Part shown: piece after piece, positions 1-11,000 of the stretch
How the letters are laid out: each line of letters begins with the position of its first letter
Position numbering within the stretch: the first letter of the stretch is position 1
Assembly (NCBI GenBank): GCA_032718475.1
Contig: JAUCBJ010007725.1
Coordinates: 1-64,000, forward strand
DNA from: Nemertoderma westbladi
Taxonomy: Eukaryota > Xenacoelomorpha > Nemertodermatida > Nemertodermatidae
DNA: 64,000 nt
Reading direction: 5' to 3'
Notes under the pieces: model-generated
Databases searched by the model: none
The model's input: only the letters and a program-made list of their open reading frames with translations
What the model was told of the DNA's origin: nothing
Position numbers and translations under genes: made by a program

Positions 1-2230
1 ACTAACGCGGACTTAGGGTCAGAACAAGGACCACGATTTCATAGACTCAATTCAACAGATGGCGGCCTAATTCTGAAGAATTTCCTACTAAACTACAATT
101 TTACAGCTATAGACACACTTGAAGATGTGACAGGACCAGCATATACCTATATTGGGGGTGGTCATCGGAATTATATCGACCACATTGTGATGCAATCAAC
201 GGACCATTTAAAGTCATAGGGGGATACATCATACGATGAAGCAGATAACTTTTCAGATCATTTACCAATCGTGATTTCAATCAACTGTGATGCTGTAAAG
301 GAAGAGTTTGCGGGAAAAACTGCTATAAAACAGACGCCTACACGATTTAATTGGAGAATCGCATCAAAAAAGCAGAAAGACCAGTACTGTCGAACCTTAG
401 AAAATTATCTGAGTGGATGGCATCAATCGCTATCGACACCATGGACGACCTCAATACTCTTGCCAACAACATTAACTCTGCATTACACAAATCAGCACTT
501 GAAACTATTAATGTAATCAAAAAGAAAAGGATAACTAAAAATTATAGGATTATCAGTCAGTGAAGAAACACACAAGTTGAAGAGAAACCCAAAGGGTTTC
601 TGGCGAAAATTTTCAAACAATTGTATTCCAAGCACACCGCCAACTCAGATTCAGGATCAAATACGTCAGTCATATAGGGACTAAATTACAAGAAACGTTA
701 CTGGCACTACCAACATCACCGATAGTTTTGCAAGAATATTACCATACCATACCGTACCTACCATATCTGAAGAAACTATAAGGAAATCTATATTATTTTT
801 ATCGGTAGGGAGTCGCTCAATTCTATAACAGTGGAGCACCTTTTATCTGCCAACCCCGAGACTATGGTCACCTAGTGTTGAGAATTGAATCAATTTTTAC
901 TAATTTAATTAAAATTATGAAAATCATTCAGTTACAGTTTCAGTTACAGTGTAATTATAGTTACAGTTATCAACACTAGTCACCTCTTAGAAACTATGTA
1001 TAATGCATGTATACGTATCGGCATGGTACCGGCTGTTTTGGAGAAACTATCACAACAAGTTTATACAAAGGGAAGAGGAAGGATCCCATGAGAACTAACT
1101 CTTATAGACCGATTGCTAGCATATGTCTATTAGCAAAGGTACTCTAGCGTATAATATACAAGGGTTTCCTTGAGAATGTCCTCCGAAGAACAAGTGGGAT
1201 GCGAGGCCATCTACTGGTTCACTACTACAGCATCGCCATGGTGTACCTAAAGTTTGGTAATCGGATTGACACGGTTGGCATAAATATGCCCAGAGGGATC
1301 ATGCAACTCGATGCAAGGATCATTACTGTCATCCTGTTTATTTATTTTTTATACCATCAGCGTCATGCAGCCACTAACTGAATCCGGACTGGGGTGCATG
1401 ATCAACGATATCTGGTTTGGCTGCATAATGTATGCTGACGATGTATTTCTTTTAGCCATACTACTAAATAAGAAATTGAATGTCTAAACTGTTTGAAACT
1501 CTAAATGCCACTGGATGTACAGCGAAGTTAACACTAACACTCACATACCGTGTTTCCTCAGTATTAATGGACAGCTAATAACAGAAAGTCAGACAATCGA
1601 ATTCCTGGGCTAAACTCTTTCATCCTACAAAACCAGCGCACACGCCGCCGCAGAGTGCACTCAGCACATATGGAAATTGGGAGGAATTTTTCAGCAAAAG
1701 GGGTGTACATCGCAATGGTTAGATACCGAAACATTATCATATCTCTGGAAGTCACTTTTTATCCCAAGCTTGACATACAAGCTAAAGTACACCGTACACG
1801 AACGGTAGCCTGAGCAAGAATGCATATACAGGCTCTACGCCGACTTCTGCACGTTGGAGTCTATATGAACAACGACACATTATACGAGCTCCTGAACATG
1901 TTGCCTCTTAGCACCATGGCCTATCGTAGCGCTGTTTCAACATCATTGCAAATACTTAGATGCCCTATATTCACCCTACAAACTAGTTTCCGATATATCG
2001 CTTTGGATAACGCGACATCCCGTACGTTATACAGGGGCCTCCTTATGAGCACCTACTTACGAGCAAAGGAAACGTACCAAATCCCTTTTACGTGGTCAAT
2101 ACTAACATGTGAATATGACAAACTTGCACTTATGACAGGATTTCAAACTGGCAACAATAACTCACTTAACGACATAATTTGTGCTAATTTCGTAAAGAAC
2201 AGCTATGATATCTGCATGTTGTAACTTTTA
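1..2230 (+). pseudogene. Eroded AP-endonuclease-type non-LTR retrotransposon (LINE)
   Basis: Seen: frame 1 from base 1 reads as the end of an AP-endonuclease domain, with TYIGGGHRNYIDHIVMQ ending near 220, followed in another frame by a DHLPIV segment near 260. Reverse transcriptase fragments follow in shifting frames: SYRPIASICLLAKVL near 1100 (RT motif 2 type) and MYADDVFLLA near 1427-1456 (the YADD catalytic core). A C-terminal stretch rich in tyrosine and leucine is open at 1820-2224. Known: EN followed by RT with YADD is the normal pol order of LINE elements. Odd: stops and frameshifts occur throughout, motif B is barely recognisable, and the 5' part lies outside the window. This is a dead copy. 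The clade (CR1, L2 or RTE-like) cannot be settled by eye. Confidence 0.85.
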
Positions 2231-3308
2231 AAACATAATCGAATATTGTAATTTTACGGGTTTTAAGAATGTTCCTTGCTGTATTGCATACTCTTAATTG
2301 GTGTTAATTCGAACCGTATACAAACATATATATATATCGCGATAACTATTTTAATTAATGTTATTATAACGTGTCGTCCCTACACTATACTAACCGTATC
2401 CCACATTGATTGTATAATTACTGGTGCCATTTATAAGCTTTATTTTCGACAACTAATGACTTCTATTTTTATTCAATAATTTAGTAGTGATAGTGATCTT
2501 GATAGTTTTACTATGATTTTATAAAAGTTTATTTAACCCATAATCGTGTAATTGCTCCAATTTTAACAATAAATGCCAGCTAGTCTGGTTTGCGCTTATG
2601 TGAGCGAGTAGTATATATTACTATAAGTGAGTCGGATTATAAAAATTTAAATAAATATTATATTAATATTAATTGGATATTTATTTGCGAAATAAAATAT
2701 GGTCTGTTTGTTTGTCGTCACCCATAATTAACTTGGGGAACGACAAGGTTTAGCAGATTGAACAATATTCGTTGGAGGGGGTGGGAGGGAGGGGGGGGGG
2801 GTTGTAATCTGTGAAAACAGTTGAATATTTTCCTATTAATTGCTAGTATTACCTTTGGGGGCTGCCAAGTTCCAACTGGAACGAATTAAAACCAAGAAAC
2901 AAGCGGTACCTCTTCCTTATATTGCTGAACCAAAAAACAGGCGGTACCTCTTCTTTATATTGGTACAGTAGTTGGCGTTTTTTATGGCGCAGAACACATG
3001 TTTTAGTTTCGTTCTAATTCTTCGAATTGAACCAATTCTTTATTGAGTTAGTTTGTTAATATTGCAAACTATTAATATTAATTGCCTAAATATTACTGAA
3101 ATAAATAGCTTGTATTCAACTTTCTAATATATATTAATATTATATTTATAATTGTATTCTATTTTTGCTCTATATATATCAGTGATTTGTATTCCAAGGT
3201 ACTGCTGTACGTATCAATTTTGCGCGTATTACTTGAGAAACACCAACATAGTCAATTTATTGAAAAATTAGTAAACAGTATATATATATATAATAATTTA
3301 ATTAAATA
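2231..3308. other. Intergenic AT-rich DNA with G-tract and short duplication
   Basis: No coding signal. It contains a pure purine G-tract at 2774-2801 (runs of G broken only by single A or T), able to form a G-quadruplex. A direct duplication of about 50 bp with the shared core GCGGTACCTCTTC lies at 2889-2965. The last 60 bases before the transporter ATG are very AT-rich, with a TATATATATA run at about 3281-3291 that could serve as a TATA element. Confidence 0.6.
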
Positions 3309-4568
3309 ATGACAACAAATGAGACCGAGATTGTTGTACGAGGATGGAGATTCTTCTCGTTGGTTGGTTTCCTTATAGCTTTCCAATTAATCCCGGGTTG
3401 GTGTACCAATCTAATGGAGTCGTTCTTCCCTATTGTCGTCCAACAACGGGGGTGGTCTAACACAATGATTGGCGCTCTACTCTCCGCCTTCGCTCTAGTC
3501 AGACTGTTGATCTATATTGTTTGCCCACATGCTATTAGTAACTGGGGGACCAGAATTTCTATGGGAGTGTTCGGAGTTATAGGATCAATCTCGCAATTGG
3601 CATTTGGATTTGTGGAATATATAGCCATAAATGAGTTTGGGTTGTATATTTTCGCGTGTTTTTTGCTTCGAATAATTGAAGGCATAGGTCTCAACATAAG
3701 TTATACGTATTCCTACAATTTATTGGTGGAGTTGATGCCAAACCATAGAAGTTTTTTAAGTGGTATAATTCTTATATTTGGTTCCCTGGGGTATACCCTT
3801 TCGCCAATGTTCGGTTCAGCCGTTTATGTGGCGTTGGGGTTTGAATATCCTTTTGTAATTTCTGGTTTGATGTTCCTCGTAATCGTTCTTTACATTTGGT
3901 TCGAGGCACCTGACCATCTCCACGATAGATGCGCAAACTCGGAAGATCGGCCAACATATATTGGTATACTCAGGAACCCAGGAATTACAGTTATATATAT
4001 TCTGGAATTATTTGGATCCATTATGAATTATTTTATTATGGCTAACTATGCGGCTTACGTCCATAGCTACTACCATGCAACACAATACAACATAGGTCTC
4101 TATTTTATGATTTATCCTGTACTCCAAAGCTCTATTAGCTTGTTGCTCACCGTTTTGCTGAATAGATTGACTACAGTTTACCCAACTATAATAGGAATAA
4201 TATTAATGTCAGCATCCATGCACCTAATAGGGCCAACTGAAACCCTCGGTATTCCATATTCCTTAACTATTTCTCTTATTGGAATGTCGTTACTTGGAAC
4301 CGGTGCTGGAATCTTTTTTGTTCCGGCATTTGATTCACAAGCTCGACTGGCCGTGAACATCTGCGGTTACGCAGACAACGTAGATACACGTGCTGTCCTG
4401 CAACAGGGACTTAGAATATCTTACTCTGTTGGTTACATAGTGGGGGCAGCGTTTGGGGGTCTAATAAATGATCTCATAGGGTTCCAAGTTGCATCCTCGA
4501 TACTTAGTCTTATTGGACTGCCGTTTGTAATCGCCTTGATTTGCTTATGTTTCTGTCAACTACGTTAA
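3309..4568 (+). CDS. MFS transporter, SLC18B1-like, intronless
   Basis: The 419-residue protein has about twelve hydrophobic segments: six in residues 15-200, a polar loop near 200-220, and six more to the C-terminus. The N-half carries an MFS-type LLRIIEGIG in TM4 and a GSLGYTLSPMFG stretch in TM5. The C-half has LLGTGAGIFFVPAFDS and GAAFGGLINDLIGF, which resemble by memory the vesicular-amine/polyamine branch (SLC18B1) of the DHA1 drug:H+ antiporters. Its role is probably proton-coupled export of an organic cation, but the substrate cannot be read from sequence. The start is the first ATG after an AT-rich leader. The gene is a single exon, whereas SLC18B1 genes usually have many, so an old retrocopy or an intronless expansion is possible. 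AATAAA lies downstream near 4711. No lesions are seen. Confidence 0.78.
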   Translation: MTTNETEIVVRGWRFFSLVGFLIAFQLIPGWCTNLMESFFPIVVQQRGWSNTMIGALLSAFALVRLLIYIVCPHAISNWGTRISMGVFGVIGSISQLAFGFVEYIAINEFGLYIFACFLLRIIEGIGLNISYTYSYNLLVELMPNHRSFLSGIILIFGSLGYTLSPMFGSAVYVALGFEYPFVISGLMFLVIVLYIWFEAPDHLHDRCANSEDRPTYIGILRNPGITVIYILELFGSIMNYFIMANYAAYVHSYYHATQYNIGLYFMIYPVLQSSISLLLTVLLNRLTTVYPTIIGIILMSASMHLIGPTETLGIPYSLTISLIGMSLLGTGAGIFFVPAFDSQARLAVNICGYADNVDTRAVLQQGLRISYSVGYIVGAAFGGLINDLIGFQVASSILSLIGLPFVIALICLCFCQLR

Positions 4569-5229
4569 TGAATAACAGAACAAGTTACCAACTCATGATG
4601 TAAAAGCAAATGGACAATTACTGTAAATAATAACGATGTACAACATTGGGTGCAGCTTCATGCCCCGAGTGTATTTACGTACCGAACGAGCGCAGCGAGG
4701 GAGGTTTAAATAAATAAACAAGGGTCTTAAATGATGAACTGAATAGCCCCCCCCCCCCCCCCCCCTTATAATTATGTAAGAAATTATGTTACTATTTGTC
4801 AACTTTTATGTGTTCTGAACAATTGTAAATAATCTTACATTTAACATACCGGTAATTGGATATCATCAATGGAGAATTAATACTCAAGACGTATTCTTGA
4901 ACCTTATTGTTACTAAGTTAGTATTTCGGTAGTTTATGCATTGAACAATATTAGGGAATATATTAACTACATTGTTAGAAATTGTTACCTAATAAAAAAT
5001 AGATATGGGTGTGGGGGTTGGGTTGGAGGATAGTTTCAGTACACTATAGGCTGTCGCGCAGCACGAGAGCCTATATAAGAAAGTGTAAATAATATCCATT
5101 ATAGATAAACGAAAACATCCCAAAATATCAATGAGTGATTCTTTCAGTTTGCGTTAATCTGGCAGTAAAAAACAGCGGTCCCTTTCAGTTAGCCATAATT
5201 AATTGTATTAATTGTAATTGTATGGGAGG
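4569..5229. other. Intergenic region with C19 homopolymer
   Basis: No gene recognised. An uninterrupted run of nineteen C bases lies at 4747-4765, about 180 bases after the transporter stop codon. A likely polyadenylation AATAAA lies at about 4711. The remainder is AT-rich. Confidence 0.6.
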
Positions 5230-5640
5230 CGGGTCACCCGTCACCATGACCCCGTGGTCACAGGGCCGAACCCTAGCATGGGATGCCAGATGCCACAGTG
5301 GTAGATCCGCTGGCCCACAGCCACATTCAACACACAATCCTCGCTGGGGGGCGCACTACAGAGGGGGCAGAGCAAACTAAAAGTACAAAGTATCGCGACC
5401 TAATGGACCGGGGCCACTTCTTTCACCACGCGGCCTTTGAGACCGTTAGGCCGCCCCGGGCCGGAGACCTCCACCTTCCTCCGGGAGATCGGCAATCGCC
5501 TCCATAACGCCACCCACGAACCGCGGACGCACCAGTTTCTGCTGCAACGCCTAGAGATGGCAATCCTGATCGGCAATGCGGCATCAGTGATGGGAACTGC
5601 TGCCCACATACTTCGGTCTATTCGGGGACTAAACTCCTCT
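5230..5640 (+). pseudogene. Frame-broken C-terminal fragment of a retroelement polyprotein
   Basis: Three frames must be read in series. MTPWSQGRTLAWDA comes from about 5245, then a segment containing AHSHIQHTILAGG and KYRDLMDRGHFFHHA, then FLREIGNRL and FLLQRLEMAILIGNAASVMG from about 5470. From memory this order (PW..G..L.WD, then KY..L, then FL..LG.R, then QR...AI..GNA.SV.G) is the conserved end of a large group of invertebrate reverse-transcriptase ORFs. At least two frameshifts separate the pieces, so it is dead. No RT core is visible upstream, so it is a 5'-truncated copy. Local GC is much higher than the surroundings, as expected for inserted coding DNA. Confidence 0.55.
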
Positions 5641-5710
5641 ATAAGTTTTATTTTCTGTCTGTCTGTCGGAATTTGGGGTAAGATTTCGTCATGTCGACAC
5701 CCCTGGCCAA

Positions 5711-5937
5711 TTTTTTTACCTGTCACTTTTTGTGTTTTTTAATAATTTGTTGATACTGGTGAATGTTCTAGAACATTAGTAGATATATTTTTTCATGGTA
5801 GCTAAGCCAACCCTAACTTATTTTTTATTTTCAAAAAACACTAGCTCATAAAAAAATATATCTACTAATGTTCTAGAACATTCATCAATATAAAAAAAAC
5901 ACTAAAAACACACAAAAAGTGACAGGTAAAAAAAAAT
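5711..5937. repeat. Long inverted repeat (foldback), ~86-90 bp arms
   Basis: The left arm 5711-5796 is nearly the reverse complement of the right arm 5848-5937, with a 51-bp spacer. Both arms contain the perfect palindrome GTTCTAGAAC, the string ATTAGTAGATATAT (or its complement), and TACCTGTCACTTTTTGTG (or its complement). Outside the arms, CTGTCTGTCTGTCGG at about 5657 and CCGACCGACCGACAGAC at about 6040-6056 are also complementary, so the symmetry may extend over about 400 bp. This could be a foldback or MITE-type element, or an arrested inverted duplication. It carries no ORF. Confidence 0.8.
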
Positions 5938-6109
5938 AGCTTTCAAAACTATTTTTTTTCCTGATCAGTCCTACTTACTGTACTTTAGTTTATTAAAGTG
6001 GGGAGTTGGCCAGAGAAATAAGCTTTCAAAGATTATACCGACCGACCGACCGACAGACACGAGTTTAGATTATTGGTAGGCCTAATCGGCGTGCTAAGTC
6101 TGTCGATAG

Positions 6110-6188
6110 CCCCCCCTATCTGCACTTATTAGATTAAGGCTCGAACCCGCTACCTATAGTCCGAGAGACCATCCATCATCCTACCCAC
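6110..6188 (-). repeat. Possible tRNA-derived SINE fragment in TMED intron
   Basis: On the minus strand, directly after the donor site of TMED exon 2, lies GGTTCGAGCC (6138-6147), a match to the Pol III B-box. It is preceded by an uncharged-looking leader ending GGACTATAGGTAGCGG. No convincing A-box is seen at the expected distance, and no cloverleaf could be drawn by eye. It is reported as a candidate only. Confidence 0.2.
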
Positions 6189-7397
6189 CTGGTCCAACAG
6201 CTGCCGCACCCGGAGTTGCAGCTCAGAGAGTTTCTCCTTGGTTCGGATCTGTTCGTAGTCGTTAGCGTGTTCCCCCACCTCGATGTCCAGATGGACTCTT
6301 AGACGACCGCTGGCGAACCACTTGGTGGTGTTTGAGTAAAGACAGATGGAATGCTCACCGGGTAGGTGGGAAGTGAAAGTAAATCGACCCTCGGCCTGGT
6401 AGGTTTTACTGAGAATAACCTGTGGAGAAGAAGGTTATGTTACTAGAAGCAAGTCAGCAGTGCATTACAACGATACCCACAATCCGGTCGGGTCAGGGCA
6501 GTCTTATAGCAAGCAGCTAACAGTAAACAGGGGGGTACAAATAAGTGTATGTGGGTGTGTGTGGGGTATGGGGGTGTGTGTACCAATGTAAAAAAAAAGT
6601 AAGCAAACCCTAAAAATTATTTACAGTACGCCTAATCAGGTATTTAACAAACAAAGCATATTATCATTAGGCCTACTGTATTATGATCTTATAAACTCCC
6701 AACTCAAAATAGTTCTGCAATGTAGATTGCAATCGAGATTATATAAAAAAAAAGAACTAGGCCAGATTTTGAACTTGAAATAAAATCGATTGCGACAAAA
6801 AAACAAACATTTTGTATCGTGCTTTTTAAAACTTGGGCTGGGACATACAATTCCCAATAACTAGGCCTATGTTATGTTACATTCGATCCTGATTACGGTC
6901 GGTCTGTCACCCCAATTTTTATACCAGTACGGAAGTCCCTTCTTCTCCGTTCTCTGCTTCTGCAGTCTTAACAACATTTTTCGCGCGTCAACCAGCAGTC
7001 CATCCTGCGATTTGTGCCTCCTCCCCAACTCCAACTGAGAGCCTCCCGGCTCCCACCAGGAATATGGACAATCAGTGACACCCGTCAGCGGTCCGACCTT
7101 GTATCACCGGATACCGCCCGCGGCATCCACCCGGTACCGGTACCCAGTACCGTATCCTACTGAACTCACATTGCTATCTGGTCCGCGGATTAGTACATGC
7201 ATTCCGATACCTGGGCTGGAAGGCATGTAATCGTTGATTGTTTTATCGAATAGTTGCGTTTTGTATTTGCCTACAACCATCGTTTCGTCTGGAATTTCTT
7301 CGATGAAACATTTTTTCTCAGTTTCTCCGATGTGGAAGTATAAACCGCGGGTTGACTGAAGTGTCAAGAACAACACCAATAATGATGATAACATCAT
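6189..7397 (-). CDS. p24-family cargo receptor, TMED4/TMED9-like (two exons, 3' part missing)
   Basis: Exon 1 is 7397-7170 and exon 2 is 6419-6189, both ending on whole codons. The splice sites are AAT|GTGAGT (donor), TCTCCACAG|GTT (acceptor) and GACCAG|GTGGGT (donor). Exon 1 encodes a signal peptide of about 18 residues and the start of the GOLD domain ([20 protein letters not shown]). Exon 2 encodes the rest of GOLD ([20 protein letters not shown]), then [14 protein letters not shown] and the beginning of the coiled coil ([17 protein letters not shown]). The two cysteines that form the p24 disulfide are present. Known: p24 proteins cycle between ER and Golgi and bind COPI and COPII coats. 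The last exon (end of coiled coil, TM helix, cytosolic tail) was not found on the minus strand down to base 1. Either it lies outside the window beyond the transporter, or the gene is truncated. Confidence 0.9.
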
Positions 7398-8060
7398 GGT
7401 TCGTCAGTCATCAGTCAAGGAGACCACGACACGATCCACTATCATCTAATTACTGAATTAAAGATGTTTGCCGTTATTATAACTGATAGGATAATACTGC
7501 ATATATGACAGTATGATAGGACTGTAAGATATAGGCCTATTTTAGGATGTTAGGTATGTCAATAGTAGAGTATAATAGTTAGTTATCGCTTACCGGTATA
7601 TCGTACCGGTAGTAGGTACAGTATGTTTCTTATAAATTGCTATGATTTATTATCACAAGGTTTAGTTAGACAGATGTAATTATAGCAAATATAATACCCT
7701 CAAATTTGTATGTAAAATGCCATTTTCCTCCATGAAGCATCATGTATTTCTGTTCGAAACTTTTTTCATGATGAGGAACGAGATTAACAAGATTTATTAC
7801 GAGATAGAAATTGAAGTACAAACCTGATTGTAGTATTAATTCCTTAGAAATTTTTTTAAAGTAATATATAAAGATTATTAATTAATGGTAAATAACAATA
7901 ACAATGACAATAACCTGCACAGAATATTAATGAAATATGGCCAAAAAGTGGAGGAAAGACAGAAGACAAACATATATCGCTATAGTAAAATAGTGTTGAT
8001 AACCCTGCAAACTGTACAACCTGAAAATGCAAACTATTCAATACCAGCTGCAGGAAGTGT
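7398..8060. other. Intergenic region between TMED and retrotransposon
   Basis: The first part, 5' of the TMED start, would hold its promoter, but I see no clear core elements. The part nearest 8060 should include the 3' tail of the minus-strand retrotransposon. On the minus strand it shows TTATTGTCATTGTTATTG-like short repeats (7890-7915), the kind of simple repeat some non-LTR elements carry at their 3' end. No other gene is supported. Confidence 0.45.
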
Positions 8061-11000
8061 CTAGTTCTCGAGTGTAAATCGAGGTAGTGCAGCTCCATCC
8101 GTTACACCTGAGCACCGCCAACGTGACCTGGATGATCTAAAACAGGCACAGGTGGCCCTCAGCGTCGCAAATGACAGTCTGGTTCGGACCCAGCACATTA
8201 CCTGGGAGTAGGGTTTATCCCACTTGGTACTGAGGAACTCAGCCAGGCGGCGGAGGACCAGAGGCTGGGTACTCTGTACCCAGAACGCCATCTACTGTGG
8301 TAACCAAAGGGGAGAAGTCAGCCTGACGTTGTGTGCAAGCCTCCAGATATTTATTTTTCTTCTCTCTTTCTGCGCTGCTCAATAGCGACTGTACTGATCT
8401 GGTAGCATAAGAGTCAGAGTCAACAACTCGAATATCAAACAACGCCCTCCTCTGCAGCTGCCAGAATCCCCGTACAGATAAGTCACCTCGCAGTCCTTCC
8501 ATGTTGTGTTGCTCATCTGCCTCGCGGATGATGGGCTCTCTCTCTACTGATGCCTCCGAGAAGACCAGGCTAAAGAGCTCACCCTGGGCATCTCGCACCT
8601 CGTTGTGACGCAATGTTACTAAACCACCCTTCTTGCAATCCAAAGCGTGTGAGAGCGTGAATGCTGAACCGCAGCCATCACAGTTGGTGGGTGCACCCAC
8701 TAGAGGACGTCCATAGCGAAGACTGAGTCCATCCCTAAACTCATTGGCTGCCAGATCGAAGTTTTGTGACTTGAGTGGAAGTGCTGTCAGCCAACTCGAA
8801 GTCGATGATGAGGCCCTTCCAACTGCTCGTCGACGAGATGGGGGTAATTCGTTCTGCACCGAATCAAGGATGTTGTCGGCGTGTTCACATGCCTGCTTGG
8901 AGTGGGATTGCCGTGCCTCCTTCACGGAGCGTCCATGTTCATAAAAGTTAATTTCTGATCGACTTTTGATTGCTTCACATGCCACTTGCGTTGCGGATCG
9001 AGAAGTCTCTAGTGAGGTAGTTGCTGTCTGAGTCGGATCAGGGATTCCCAAGCCACCTTTGCCTACTGGTAAGGAAAGCAGCTTCCGTTCCACATTGGAA
9101 ACTGAACCACCCATAACCGCTGGAAGGAACTTGTCACGCAAGGCGTTCTCTATTGGTGTATACAGTTCCTTTGTGCTAGATGACATCACTCGCTGGAGAA
9201 ATCCCCATTGAAATTGCAGTGAGCGTGTTATGGCTGAGTAGGCGGCTTGTGGTTGGTTGACGGCAATCTCTGCAAGGCGTTCTATGTCAGCCTCCCACTT
9301 GGAAACCTTTGAAGATATATATTGATTTAGGAGACTGTTATCACCGACGAATCCACCCAGAGTCCTGGTACCATTTACCACACCACTCCCATCCACATTG
9401 ATGCCGAGTCCACTGAATAAATGGCGTGCAGTTGTCTCATCACCACTATCAACGACAAGGGTGCATTTATCAGGCTCTGGGAAATACCCATAGGATGGTC
9501 CACGCTTTATGAGACGAATGAACCACTCTTGAAGCTTTATCAATTCGCCCACGTTCTCTGAATCATCTGCAAACCATACCTGATTATATTCGTCAGATTT
9601 CAGTTCTAGGATAAGGGGGTAGACAGCGACAGCATATCCCAGCATTGACAGTGGGTCTCCCTGTGTGAATCCTTCTCTGCTGAGTAAATGGAGAGTTCCG
9701 GAAGGCCCATGGAGAACCAGAATTGAGTAACCTCGGTAGGTATTAAAAAAGAATCGAGCACATCGAGGCCAGAAAATTCGAATATTCCACAGAGCTGTGA
9801 TTCTATTGATGGAATTGAAAGCGTTCTTCGCATCGACTAATAACACTCCCCATCCCTGACCAGTGTGTTCATCCCAGAGGTCTCTAATGACATGTATTGC
9901 CGACTCTATTCCAACAGACAACCCACTACACAGTTGGTCGACACCACAGAGTTCTTGCACGTCACCACCTGTTGCATCAGCCATACACTTCCCCATAACC
10001 CGTCTTAGTGATTCCCCGATCCCTATTGGACGTACCCCAGGATACTTGTTTAACGCAATCAGTCTACTAGCCATGAGAGCTCGTATACTCACCCATTCAA
10101 CACTACCATTGGCTAGCCTTCGGATAAGACTAGCTACTGCCTCACGTAGTCGCTCACTCTGGGCACCTCTGTAGAGGAGCATATCACGCCAATGAACAGA
10201 ATCTGCCCCACCCGGTCCAGCGCCGCCTTGTAGTTTATGGGCCACTGCTTCCACATGAGTTGCAGTAATATCAACTGGCACCATAGTTGGAAGATCTACC
10301 ATATCATAACCAAACAGACTATCCAGTTTCGGTGGTGATGAGTCAGGGTGTTTGCATTGAAGGACATCCAGCACTTGTTTAACTTCCCCCTTGATTTCAA
10401 TCTTGGATAGGGGGTCTAATACTCCTCCCACACTTCTCTCAGTAACCCAGCGCACAGCTGCTCGGACTCTGCCTTGGAGCATGAGTTTAGTAAATACTCG
10501 CTCTGTATGCTGGGGCTCCAGTTGAGCGGAGACTCTTTTGGTTTTGTTTAAACGATTGCAGCGCTTAAATTCACTCATGAGTTCGTCGAATTTCGATTCA
10601 TGCCACATGTCGATTCTACGCTGCAGTAGTCGGCGGATATCGGAACCCTTTACTATGGCTTTCTCCCGTTGTAGCATGAGGGACTCAAACACCAAAATGC
10701 GCTCAGAGGTTGTTACATCTGATGCCAGTTTTTCCACCTCAATGGACAGAGCTGACACGAAGTGTCGGCCAACTGCACCACCGGGGACAATGTATAGTGA
10801 TGGTACAGTGTTATCCGTCACCTGGCACCAACGTTTATGCCACACAGACTCGGCACATAGGTCTTTGTTGTGGGTCAGTTTAGCTCCATATGCACGTTCC
10901 ATCAGTCTGTCTGCTGATGGATCATCCAATATGTTTGTGGATATTGGTGAACCGCACTGACTGACACTGGGCATGACACCAATCTGCCTGCCACTGGGTA

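Noticed and set aside
5400-5726. 108-codon minus-strand frame
   Set aside because: It is the antisense of the broken retroelement fragment, whose conserved motifs lie on the plus strand.
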